Source: JACKLD01 sp049297695 (GTDB taxonomy: Bacteria; Pseudomonadota; Alphaproteobacteria; UBA2136; UBA6156). Taken from it: a DNA stretch of 34,007 nucleotides. Both the position numbers and the translations under genes were made by a program. Below the pieces are notes generated by a model that ran no database searches, was not told where the DNA came from, and worked only from the letters and a program-made list of their open reading frames with translations. The first letter of the stretch is position 1; the number at the start of each line of letters is the position of its first letter. Where the stretch lies: NCBI GenBank assembly GCA_049297695.1, contig JBAQUT010000053.1, positions 1 to 34,007 of the forward strand, read 5' to 3'. Positions 9,503 to 16,506 of this stretch are shown here, one piece after another.

Positions 9503-9588
9503 GAAGGTTGGGTAGCACAATTTTTAGGCAGTGGGAAGGGTGGTAGGGAAGGAAAAAGCTGCGGTAAAGATAAATGATTTGGGTTTAA

Positions 9589-9655
9589 ACCTGAACGGAT
9601 TATGCCTGGTTTATATGAGGCTTCGCTTTATGAAGGCATTGTTCCGTCAGGATTT
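9589..9655. repeat. Diverged hairpin repeat, copy A, beginning with tRNA-Ala 3'-end sequence
   Basis: Begins with ACCTGAACGGATT (9589-9601), the same 13 bases as part of the 3' half of tRNA-Ala at 10660-10735. A hairpin follows with stem ATGCC (9602-9606) and GGCAT (9635-9639). The hairpin loop resembles that of copy B at 10511-10566 (shared GGTTT, ATG and GGCTTCGC blocks), while the stem bases differ and remain complementary. The rest of 9503-9814 contains a short GTGCC/GGCAC hairpin at 9665-9677 and otherwise nothing I can name. Confidence 0.6.
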
Positions 9656-9814
9656 TGATTAAAGTGCCTTCGGCACAAGACTGGTGGGGCAAGAGGCAAT
9701 AGCTATGAGGAATGTTTCTCTATAAGATTCATCATCAAGTTCAAAAGCTAAGATGACATTGATTTATTTCAAACTAGACTTGCATTAGGTAATAGTTATA
9801 ACTATCTTCATAGT

Positions 9815-10495
9815 ATGAGATTGTATTTATCTTCATATCAGATAGGAGATTGCGGAGACGAGTTGCTTCGCATGATGAGACGTGGGCGAAAAGCAGTTGT
9901 TATTCCGAATGCCTCTGATGAGATTGATGACGATGTACGTCGAAATTTTATTAATAATGGTCAGTGGTATAATCAAATTGATGCATTTTATCAAATGGGT
10001 ATAGATGCTAGCGAATTAGATTTGAAAGATTTTTTTGGGAAGCCAGATAAATTGCGGCAAGCATTGAAAGGAATTGATCTAGTTTGGGTTATGGGTGGTA
10101 ATTCCTTTGTTTTACGCAATGCAATGAAACGAAGTGGATTTGATCATATCCTGCCGGAACTTTTGAAATCAGACACCTTCGTTTACGGTGGTTTCAGTGC
10201 GGGAGTTGTTGTTTTAACACCCACTTTGCATGGTGCAGAATTGGTTGATAATGCAAACGCAAAACCAGAACTCTATTCCCATGAGATTATCTGGGATGGC
10301 ATGAATTTGATTCCATTTTGTTTTGTGCCACATTACAAATCAGACCACCCAGAGTCACTATTGGTTGAGAAAATGGTTGATTATTATGAAGATCTAGGAA
10401 TTTCCTACAAGACCTTGCGAGATGGTGGCGTTATACTTATCGAAAATGGCGTTTCAACTGTCAAAGATAGGCCATTAGTTGGTTTTGAGCGATAA
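9815..10495 (+). CDS. Peptidase S51 / type 1 glutamine amidotransferase-like protein (PepE-like)
   Basis: A 226-residue cytosolic protein of the S51 dipeptidase/class I glutamine-amidotransferase-like fold. The family elbow motif GGFSAGVVVL places the nucleophile at Ser128, and WVMGGNSFVLRNAM near residue 91 is the preceding conserved loop. HYKSDHPES near 195 supplies the likely catalytic His region. Relatives cleave Asp-containing dipeptides or cyanophycin, or are uncharacterised; no substrate can be assigned. The gene is strongly AT-rich in a GC-rich backbone and stands alone on its strand between two repeats carrying tRNA-Ala 3'-end sequence, so it is likely horizontally acquired. No ribosome binding site is visible at the ATG, so translation may be leaderless or weak. 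Confidence 0.8.
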   Translation: MRLYLSSYQIGDCGDELLRMMRRGRKAVVIPNASDEIDDDVRRNFINNGQWYNQIDAFYQMGIDASELDLKDFFGKPDKLRQALKGIDLVWVMGGNSFVLRNAMKRSGFDHILPELLKSDTFVYGGFSAGVVVLTPTLHGAELVDNANAKPELYSHEIIWDGMNLIPFCFVPHYKSDHPESLLVEKMVDYYEDLGISYKTLRDGGVILIENGVSTVKDRPLVGFER

Positions 10496-10510
10496 ACTTA
10501 ATAGATAAAC

Positions 10511-10566
10511 TGGTGGACCTGAACGGATTGGGAATGGTTTTGATGGGCTTCGCGTTTTGAATTCCC
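10511..10566. repeat. tRNA-Ala 3'-end duplicate followed by hairpin repeat, copy B
   Basis: TGGTGGACCTGAACGGATT (10511-10529) is identical to the 3'-terminal 19 bases of tRNA-Ala at 10660-10678, in the same orientation. A hairpin with stem GGGAAT (10530-10535) and ATTCCC (10561-10566) follows, with a loop like that of copy A at 9602-9639. A third, inverted copy of the tRNA end, GTCCACCATT, lies at 10610-10619. The pattern resembles attachment-site scars or tRNA-borne palindromic repeats. Confidence 0.6.
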
Positions 10567-10619
10567 GCCCTGCGGGTCGAACCTGCTGCGCACGTTCGAA
10601 CGTTTATGAGTCCACCATT

Positions 10620-10656
10620 CTCAACAAAAATCCCCCTGCGGGGGCCTCTTTGTTGA
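10620..10656 (-). terminator. Rho-independent terminator of tRNA-Ala
   Basis: Read on the minus strand just after the tRNA 3' end: a CCCCC-GCA-GGGGG hairpin followed by ATTTTTG. An outer pairing TCAACAAA / TTTGTTGA encloses it. Position and polarity fit termination of the tRNA-Ala transcript. Confidence 0.75.
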
Positions 10657-10659
10657 AAA

Positions 10660-10735
10660 TGGTGGACCTGAACGGATTCGAACCGACGACCCCCTGCTTG
10701 CAAAGCAGGTGCTCTACCAACTGAGCTACAGGCCC
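10660..10735 (-). tRNA. tRNA-Ala (anticodon TGC)
   Basis: A 76-base cloverleaf read on the minus strand. The acceptor stem GGGCCTG/CAGGTCC includes the G3:U70 pair that identifies alanine tRNAs. The D arm, the anticodon stem CCTGC/GCAGG with loop TTTGCAA, the TTCGAAT T loop and an encoded CCA are all present. It decodes GCA and related alanine codons. Its 3' end is duplicated downstream at 10511 and partly at 9589. Confidence 0.97.
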
Positions 10736-10744
10736 ACGGGATGC

Positions 10745-10773
10745 TGGGTACCATGAATGCGGGATGGTTTCAA
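10745..10773 (-). promoter_or_regulatory. Likely sigma-70 promoter of tRNA-Ala
   Basis: On the minus strand TTGAAA (10768-10773) is followed after 17 bases by TACCCA (10745-10750). That places the -10 box nine bases before the tRNA 5' end. The -35 box matches consensus well and the -10 box only partly. Confidence 0.4.
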
Positions 10774-10863
10774 GAGGTTTCAAAGGGGGTGTGTGGCCAT
10801 GCCAAAACCCTAGGCAAAGGGGCTGGAATGGGTTAAAACGGCAGGGAACAAGGATATAAGCTC

Positions 10864-13239
10864 ATGAAAATATCGCTGAATTGGCTGCGTGATTACTTGG
10901 ATATGCCCACACCCGTGGATGTACCCGCCTTGGTGCGGGGTTTGGTGCAGTTGGGCCATGAAGTGGATGCCGTGGAAGATGCTGGCAAAGCCTTTACCAG
11001 CGTGGTGGTGGGCCATATTGTGGAGCGCGTGCAGCACCCCAAGGCCGATAGGTTGGGCGTGTGCCAAGTGGATGTGGGCCAAGCCCATGGTGGTGTGCGT
11101 CAGATTGTGTGCGGGGCCCCCAATGCGCGGGCGGGCCTGACCGTGGCGGTGGCGTTGCCCGGGGCGGTATTGCCGGGGGATTTCAAGATTGGCATGAGCA
11201 AAATCCGCGATGTGGATTCCAACGGGATGATATGCAGCGTGGACGAGCTTGGCATGGCTACGGCCCGTGCCGAGGGGATTTGGGAGATGGACACCGCCGC
11301 CCCCGTGGGAACCTCGCTAGCAGAAGCTTTGGGGAAAAACGATACGGTGCTGGAGGTGGCGGTAACGCCCAACCGGGGCGATTGCTTGAGCCACCTAGGC
11401 TTGGCACGGGATATGGCGGCGTTGGGGTTGGGTAAGCTGAAGCCCTTGGCGGAGTATGCCGCGGGAACGGCAGCGTGCGGGTACACCGTGGCCACCGAGG
11501 TGGCAGAGTGCAGCATCATCCACGGTGTGGAAATGAACAACGTGAAAGCCGTGCCCAGCCCAGCCTGGATGCAGGCGCGGTTGGAAGCCTGTGGTGTGAG
11601 GCCCCGCAACGTTTTGGTGGATGCCACCAACTACGTGATGTTGGCGGTGGGCCAACCGTTGCACGCCTACGATGCCGCCAAACTGAAAGGCGGTATTGTG
11701 GCCCGTGTGTCCAAGGGCGGGGAAGCGTTTGAAGGGATTAACGACACCAAGCTCATCTTGAATGCGGGTGATGTGGTGATTGCGGATGGGGAGAAGATTG
11801 TAGGGTTAGGTGGTGTGCTGGGAGGTAGTGGCACGGCGGTGGAAGATGCTACCACGCATATTCTGCTGGAAGCGGCTGTGTTTGACCGCTCCCGCATTGC
11901 CCGCACGGGCCAAAGCCATAACCTGAGCACCGATGCGCGGTATCGATTTGAGCGGGGCGTGAACCCTGTGGGGGCGGAAGCGGCCATCCGTATGGCGGCG
12001 CATCTGATTGCCGAGGCCACGGGGGGTACGGCCAGCGTGGTGGTAAAGGCGGGCAACGGGGCGCCTGCGCCCAAGGCCATAGTGTACAACCCCAGCTTGT
12101 GTGCCACGTTTGGCGGGTTAGAGGTGGAGAAAGAACGTCAAAAAACCATTTTGGAAACCTTGGGGTTTGGCGTGAAAGTGGCGGGGGATGTGTGGCAGGT
12201 AACTCCGCCTGCGTTCCGCACCTACATGGCCAACCCCGAAGACCTTGTAGAAGAAGTGTTGCGTGTGGTGGGGTATGAAAATGTGCCCGCCACCTTGCCT
12301 CGTGTGATTGGCAACCAGTTGGCGATTAACGGTAAGCCGGTGGAGCTGGACCGTAAAGCCCGCAAAGCCTTGGCGGCGGCGGGTATGATGGAAGCCGTAA
12401 CGTACAGCTTTATTGCGGAAGCGGATGCGGTGCAATTTGCCTCTGCATCAAGCCTTTTGAAACTGGACAACCCTTTGGCCATGGACAGCATGACCACCAT
12501 GCGTCCTAGCCTGTTGGCAGGCTTGCTGCGGGCCGCCCATGGCAATGCGGCGCGGAAAGACGTTGTGGCCAAACTGGGCGAAGTAGGCAAGGTATTTACC
12601 CCCCAAGGCGAGCGCTTGATGGCCGCTATGGTGCTGACCGCCAATGGTGGCCGTACGTGGCGGGGTGGGGCGGTGAAGCCCGATGTGTTTACCGCCAAAG
12701 CAGCGGCCTTGCAGGTGTTGGAATTGGTAGGAGCCCCCTTGGAAAGTTTGATGGTGGAAGCAAACGCTGGCCCAGCTTACCACCCCGGCAAGAGTGGTGT
12801 GTTCAAGTTGGGGCCGTTGGTGTTGGCGCGGTTTGGGGAACTTCACCCCCAAGTGACCAAACATTTTGAAGCCCCTGCCGCCTTAGCGGTGGTGGAAGTG
12901 GAGTTGGAGCCGTTGTTGAAGATAAACAGTAAAACCAAAGCGTGGGCGCCAAGCTTGTTCCCCGCCGTGAAGCGGGACGTGGCGCTGGTGGTGCCATCGG
13001 CTGTTCCAGCATCCACGTTACAAGCCACCTTGCGGGGCACCAACCGCGAGCTGATTACGGCCGTGGAACTGTTTGACGTGTACGTGGGCGAGCATGTGCC
13101 CGCAGGCCACAAAAGTTTGGCCCTGGGCCTTACCTTACAAGCACAGGATAAAACCCTGACCGAGGGCGAGATTACAGCTGCCGTGGCCAAAGCCGTGGAG
13201 GCGGCGGCCGCCAAACATGGTGCCGTGTTGAGGAGCTGA
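10864..13239 (+). CDS. pheT: Phenylalanine--tRNA ligase beta subunit
   Basis: A 791-residue PheT, the beta subunit of the alpha2-beta2 phenylalanyl-tRNA synthetase, with normal bacterial length. In order: the OB-fold tRNA-binding domain at about residues 39-150; the B3/B4 editing domain near 210-385, with VDATNYVMLAVGQPLHAYD and a FERGVNP segment; the B5 domain near 400-475, with YMANPEDLVEEVLRVVGYE; and the C-terminal FDX-ACB anticodon-binding domain from about 698, with LFPAVKRDVALVV. AAGGA lies ten bases before the ATG. The usual upstream partner pheS is absent here; the preceding feature is a tRNA on the other strand. dsbB follows after two bases and probably shares the transcript. Confidence 0.97.
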   Translation: MKISLNWLRDYLDMPTPVDVPALVRGLVQLGHEVDAVEDAGKAFTSVVVGHIVERVQHPKADRLGVCQVDVGQAHGGVRQIVCGAPNARAGLTVAVALPGAVLPGDFKIGMSKIRDVDSNGMICSVDELGMATARAEGIWEMDTAAPVGTSLAEALGKNDTVLEVAVTPNRGDCLSHLGLARDMAALGLGKLKPLAEYAAGTAACGYTVATEVAECSIIHGVEMNNVKAVPSPAWMQARLEACGVRPRNVLVDATNYVMLAVGQPLHAYDAAKLKGGIVARVSKGGEAFEGINDTKLILNAGDVVIADGEKIVGLGGVLGGSGTAVEDATTHILLEAAVFDRSRIARTGQSHNLSTDARYRFERGVNPVGAEAAIRMAAHLIAEATGGTASVVVKAGNGAPAPKAIVYNPSLCATFGGLEVEKERQKTILETLGFGVKVAGDVWQVTPPAFRTYMANPEDLVEEVLRVVGYENVPATLPRVIGNQLAINGKPVELDRKARKALAAAGMMEAVTYSFIAEADAVQFASASSLLKLDNPLAMDSMTTMRPSLLAGLLRAAHGNAARKDVVAKLGEVGKVFTPQGERLMAAMVLTANGGRTWRGGAVKPDVFTAKAAALQVLELVGAPLESLMVEANAGPAYHPGKSGVFKLGPLVLARFGELHPQVTKHFEAPAALAVVEVELEPLLKINSKTKAWAPSLFPAVKRDVALVVPSAVPASTLQATLRGTNRELITAVELFDVYVGEHVPAGHKSLALGLTLQAQDKTLTEGEITAAVAKAVEAAAAKHGAVLRS

Positions 13240-13241
13240 TA

Positions 13242-13730
13242 ATGAGCGTGGTACGCCATGTAATGCAAACCCCGCGCCTGTGGTTGGCTCTTGTGGCGGC
13301 CTATGCGGTGGGGTTGGTGCTTTCGGCCTTTGTGCTGGAGCATGGTTTTGGAGTAATACCTTGCCAAATGTGTATGTGGCAGCGGTATGCCCATTGGGGG
13401 ATTTTGGGGGTTGGTGTGGCGGGGGTGATGTTCCCTAAGCATGCCAAACTTTGGGCGTTTGGGGTTGCTGCTTGTGCTTTGGCGGGGCTGTATGTGGCCG
13501 TGTGGCAAAGCGGGGCTCAGGTGGGGCTGTGGAGCTTCCCTGCCAGTTGCACGGGCTGGGGCCAAACCTTGGCCAACGATGCGGGCAACCTGCTGGATGC
13601 CATGGCCCACACCAAGATTGTGCCGTGCGATAAAGAGCAGTTTCGGTTGCTGGGGCTGACGCTCGCCATGTGGAATATCCCCGCCATGGTGGCGGTGCTA
13701 GCGGTAGCGGTGTGGGGCGGGCGGCGTTAG
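13242..13730 (+). CDS. dsbB: Disulfide bond formation protein B
   Basis: A 162-residue four-helix inner-membrane quinone-linked oxidoreductase that reoxidises periplasmic DsbA. The first periplasmic redox pair is in CQMCMWQR (Cys41, Cys44), including the conserved Arg. The second periplasmic loop has the other pair, Cys103 and Cys129 (SFPASC and IVPCDKE). Four hydrophobic helices are visible around residues 10-32, 50-62, 70-90 and 135-158. The ATG lies two bases after the pheT stop, with AGGAG just inside the pheT end, so it is probably co-translated with pheT. It ends in TAG, showing that amber is used as a normal stop in the host genes. Confidence 0.93.
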   Translation: MSVVRHVMQTPRLWLALVAAYAVGLVLSAFVLEHGFGVIPCQMCMWQRYAHWGILGVGVAGVMFPKHAKLWAFGVAACALAGLYVAVWQSGAQVGLWSFPASCTGWGQTLANDAGNLLDAMAHTKIVPCDKEQFRLLGLTLAMWNIPAMVAVLAVAVWGGRR

Positions 13731-13808
13731 GTGCTTGGGCGTTTGGCATAGGGGTGGTATAGCGCTGAAAAAGAGGTACAATCGTGCAAACTAAGAGGGA
13801 TAGAAACC

Positions 13809-14618
13809 ATGCTACAAGCTTACGATTATGCCTATGAAAACCTGTTACGGGATGTGCGCACCAACGGAAAGTTTAAATCCGACCGCACGGGGACGGGTAC
13901 GTACAGCGTGTTTGGGCGGCAAATACGCTTTGATTTGAAAGAAAGTTTTCCCCTTATTACAACCAAAAAGCTTCATACAAAAAGTATTGTTCATGAGTTG
14001 ATTTGGTTTATCAAAGGCTACACCAACATTGCGTATTTGAAAGAAAACGGGGTTGGTATTTGGGATGAATGGGCCGACAGCAAAGGCGATTTGGGCCCGG
14101 TGTACGGCAAACAATGGCGCCGCTGGGAAGGGCCTGACGGGAAAGAGCATGACCAGATTTCGTGGTTACAAAGTGAATTGATAAAAAACCCTGATAGTCG
14201 CCGTTTGATTGTCTCGGCGTGGAATGTGGCGGATGTACCAAAAATGGCGTTGGCACCATGCCATTGCCTGTTTCAGTTTTACGTGCAGGATGGCGAATTG
14301 AGTTGCCAGCTATACCAACGCAGTGCCGATTTGTTTTTGGGTGTCCCCTTTAACATTGCAAGTTATGCTTTGTTTACCAGCATGTTGGCCCAAGTGACGG
14401 GGTTGAAACCGGGCGAGTTCATCCATACGTTTGGGGACGCACATATTTACAGCAACCACTTGGAGCAGGTCGATTTGCAGTTAAGCCGTGAAGGGCGCCC
14501 GTACCCTAAATTGAAATTGAATCCAGATGTGAAAGAGCTTTTGGATTTTAAATTTGAGGATATTACTTTGGAAGGGTACGACCCACACCCGCTCATCAAA
14601 GCTCCTGTGGCGATATGA
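13809..14618 (+). CDS. thyA: Thymidylate synthase
   Basis: A 269-residue ThyA that methylates dUMP to dTMP using methylenetetrahydrofolate, giving dihydrofolate. The nucleophile is Cys151 in MALAPCHCLFQFYV. The folate/nucleotide segment SDRTGTGTYSVFG near residue 24, QRSADLFLGVPFNIASYAL, and the DAHIYSNHLEQV segment are all present. Length and C-terminus (KAPVAI) are canonical. GAGGGA precedes the ATG, and a possible -10 box TACAAT lies at 13777-13782 without a convincing -35. The stop overlaps the folA start as ATGA, coupling the enzyme that makes dihydrofolate to the one that recycles it. Confidence 0.97.
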   Translation: MLQAYDYAYENLLRDVRTNGKFKSDRTGTGTYSVFGRQIRFDLKESFPLITTKKLHTKSIVHELIWFIKGYTNIAYLKENGVGIWDEWADSKGDLGPVYGKQWRRWEGPDGKEHDQISWLQSELIKNPDSRRLIVSAWNVADVPKMALAPCHCLFQFYVQDGELSCQLYQRSADLFLGVPFNIASYALFTSMLAQVTGLKPGEFIHTFGDAHIYSNHLEQVDLQLSREGRPYPKLKLNPDVKELLDFKFEDITLEGYDPHPLIKAPVAI

Positions 14619-15100
14619 ATGACCGTCGCGTTACGTTGATTGCGGCGGTGGCCTCCAACGGTGTGATTGGCCGTGAGGGGGAATTGGTGTTTCATCTCCC
14701 AGGTGATTTACCCCGCTTTAAAGCATTAACCACGGGGAAACCCGTTATCATGGGCCGCAAAACGTGGGAAAGTTTGCCCCGTAAACCTTTGCCCAACCGT
14801 AGGAACATTGTGCTGACACGGGATACTTTGTGGGAAGCTGATGGTGCCTTAGTTGCTCATAGCGTAGAAACGGCTTTGCAGGCAGCGGGTGAAGCGCCTG
14901 AAGTGATGGTGATAGGTGGGGGTGAGATTTATAAACTGTTTATGCCCCATGCGACACATTTGGAGATAACCGAAGTGTGTGCCGTGGCGGAGGGTGATGC
15001 GGTATTCCCAAATATAGAAAAAAGTGTTTGGAGAGAAGTTTTACGCACGCACAACGCTGGTGAGCCTGCGTTTGACTACGTGCGGTATGAGAAGGTTTAA
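14615..15100 (+). CDS. folA: Dihydrofolate reductase
   Basis: A 161-residue DHFR that reduces dihydrofolate to tetrahydrofolate with NADPH. The start shows IAAVASNGVIGREGELVFHL, the substrate-binding acid is Asp31 in LPGDLPRFK, and the cofactor site has IMGRKTWESLP and NIVLTRD, with VIGGGEIYKLFMP near residue 108. The active-site segment reads LVFHLPGDL where the common form is LPWHLPxDL, so the usual Trp is Phe26. It overlaps thyA by four bases and is probably translated by coupling from it. It converges on the lipoprotein gene with five bases between the stops. Confidence 0.95.
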   Translation: MNDRRVTLIAAVASNGVIGREGELVFHLPGDLPRFKALTTGKPVIMGRKTWESLPRKPLPNRRNIVLTRDTLWEADGALVAHSVETALQAAGEAPEVMVIGGGEIYKLFMPHATHLEITEVCAVAEGDAVFPNIEKSVWREVLRTHNAGEPAFDYVRYEKV

Positions 15101-15105
15101 AAGGT

Positions 15106-15558
15106 TTATTCGGGCCCGATGTTCAGTGTGACTTTGCTGGAAAAGCGGCCCGTGCTTTCGATGATGATGGCCACAAACTTGCCGGGTTTGGCAAAGTACA
15201 TGCTGCTGGTGCTGCTTTGGAAGGCGTTGACCAAGCTCCAACCTCCGGCGGGCATGGCGGATTCGTAAAAGCGGTACACGCTTTGGGGGTCGCTGCGGCC
15301 TTCCGACACCACCTTGCCCAAGCTTTGCTGATTGCTGGTAAAAATGGTGCTGCGTTCAAGGTCTATTTTGAAGTTGGCGGGGATGGGCACATCGGGGAAG
15401 GCTTTGAGAATGCCGGATTCCAGCTCTTTGGTGTCGGTGTAGGTTTGCACCTCGCCGGTTTTGGGGTCCACGCGGCTCACATCCGGGCTGCGCCAGTTGG
15501 GGTCGCAGGCGGCAAGGGCCATGGTTGCAACAAAGGCCAACGCAAGGTGTGTTTTCAT
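15106..15558 (-). CDS. Predicted lipoprotein of unknown function
   Basis: A 150-residue protein with a clear lipoprotein signal peptide: MKTHLALAFVATMALAAC, lipobox LAAC, Cys18 being the lipidation site. The mature part begins DPNWRSPDVSR and contains PDVPIPANFK, a DPQSVYRFYESAMPAGGW segment and YFAKPGKFVAIII. This resembles a broad family of small envelope proteins with a YxxxMPxxGW core, whose function I do not know. The start at 15558 is fixed by the signal peptide; upstream codons in frame are out-of-frame coding of the next gene. It lies 31 bases downstream of the Hsp33-like gene on the same strand and may be co-transcribed with it. Confidence 0.75.
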   Translation of the reverse strand: MKTHLALAFVATMALAACDPNWRSPDVSRVDPKTGEVQTYTDTKELESGILKAFPDVPIPANFKIDLERSTIFTSNQQSLGKVVSEGRSDPQSVYRFYESAMPAGGWSLVNAFQSSTSSMYFAKPGKFVAIIIESTGRFSSKVTLNIGPE

Positions 15559-15589
15559 GGGGCCATTGTGGCGGTAGGCGCGGGCCGTG

Positions 15590-16468
15590 TCAATGCTGGG
15601 TGGTATCGGGGTTGAGGAGGTGCTGCAGGTCGGCCTCGGTGAACCGTTCCACCTTGCCGCTGGTTTGGTCGGTGAGCGTAATCTCGTCGTCTTTTTCAAA
15701 CATGTCCCGCAGGTTTTGGGGCGGAATGTTGGCCAAGGCCGCCAGCATGCGGGGGCGGGGGTCGTCGGCTTGAAGACTGAAGGTTTCGGGCTTGGAGAGC
15801 CGCAGGGTGTCTTCGGCAAACAGGTTGAGTAGCAAAGTCTCCACGGGGTGGTTGGGGTTGGCCAGCTCGGCAGGCGTCAGGGTTTGCATCAGCAGGCCCA
15901 AACGATGCCAGGCATCGTCCTCCACCGACAACCCCGGCAGGGCTTGGAGGAACAGGGCGCCCGCGTGCAGAGGGGCGTCGGCCTCGTCATTCTCCCGCCA
16001 TGTGAGCACCTTAAAACGCGTGGGGGTTTGCACGCTGGTGGTGAAATAATGCTCCAGCGCCGCGCTGGCGTTGGGGTGGTGCAGGCCCACCAAGCTTTGG
16101 TAGGGCTGGGCAAGGTTGGTGTTATCCAGCGTGACGGCAAAATGGCTGTCGGGCAGGTTGCCCAGTTCGGCAAAGCTGGTCTCGCGCATGCCCTCGTTGG
16201 CAAAAGCCTTTAAATGCCCTTGCTGGCTGCAATGGGCAAAGGCCATGGCTTTGCGGGCCACGTTTTGCACTTGCAGGTTCACGCTGTGTTCGTGCTTGGC
16301 ATCGTGCACCAGCAGGGCGGCGGCGGCCAACAGTTCGGCCAGCAGCGTGGCTGTTGCAGGGGCACAATCTTGCAATGTCATCACATGGTCGCTGAGGGCC
16401 TCCAGCCGCAGCAAACGCCCGCGGGCGGGGATGTTTTCAAACTGGAAGGGGTGCAACAGACTGCTCAT
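15590..16468 (-). CDS. hslO: Hsp33-family chaperone homologue lacking the zinc cysteines
   Basis: A 292-residue homologue of Hsp33, the cytosolic redox-regulated holdase. The N-terminal domain has the family pattern (GRLLRLEALSDHVMTLQDC, then LLAELLAAAALLVHDAKHE, then VNLQVQNVARKAMAFAHC). The C-terminal domain aligns in outline (ETFSLQADDPRPRMLAAL, NLRDMFEKDDEITL, then TDQTSGKVERFTEADLQ). The four zinc-binding cysteines expected around residues 231-234 and 267-270 (CxC and CxxC) are all replaced. The only cysteines are 35 and 80. It therefore should not be switched by oxidation in the known way (inference). It starts 38 bases after tpsA with no strong terminator between, so read-through from the secretion operon is possible. 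Confidence 0.82.
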   Translation of the reverse strand: MSSLLHPFQFENIPARGRLLRLEALSDHVMTLQDCAPATATLLAELLAAAALLVHDAKHEHSVNLQVQNVARKAMAFAHCSQQGHLKAFANEGMRETSFAELGNLPDSHFAVTLDNTNLAQPYQSLVGLHHPNASAALEHYFTTSVQTPTRFKVLTWRENDEADAPLHAGALFLQALPGLSVEDDAWHRLGLLMQTLTPAELANPNHPVETLLLNLFAEDTLRLSKPETFSLQADDPRPRMLAALANIPPQNLRDMFEKDDEITLTDQTSGKVERFTEADLQHLLNPDTTQH

Positions 16469-16506
16469 AAAAATGGCATATCATCTCTCGCTTGTTTGGG
16501 CAAGCA

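Noticed and set aside
12843..13610. 255-codon minus-strand open frame across the pheT-dsbB junction
   Set aside because: It spans two well-supported plus-strand genes and lacks any protein-like features.
16469..16506. GCTTG/CAAGC hairpin between tpsA and hslO as a terminator
   Set aside because: Only a five-base stem with no following T run, so it is unlikely to stop transcription.
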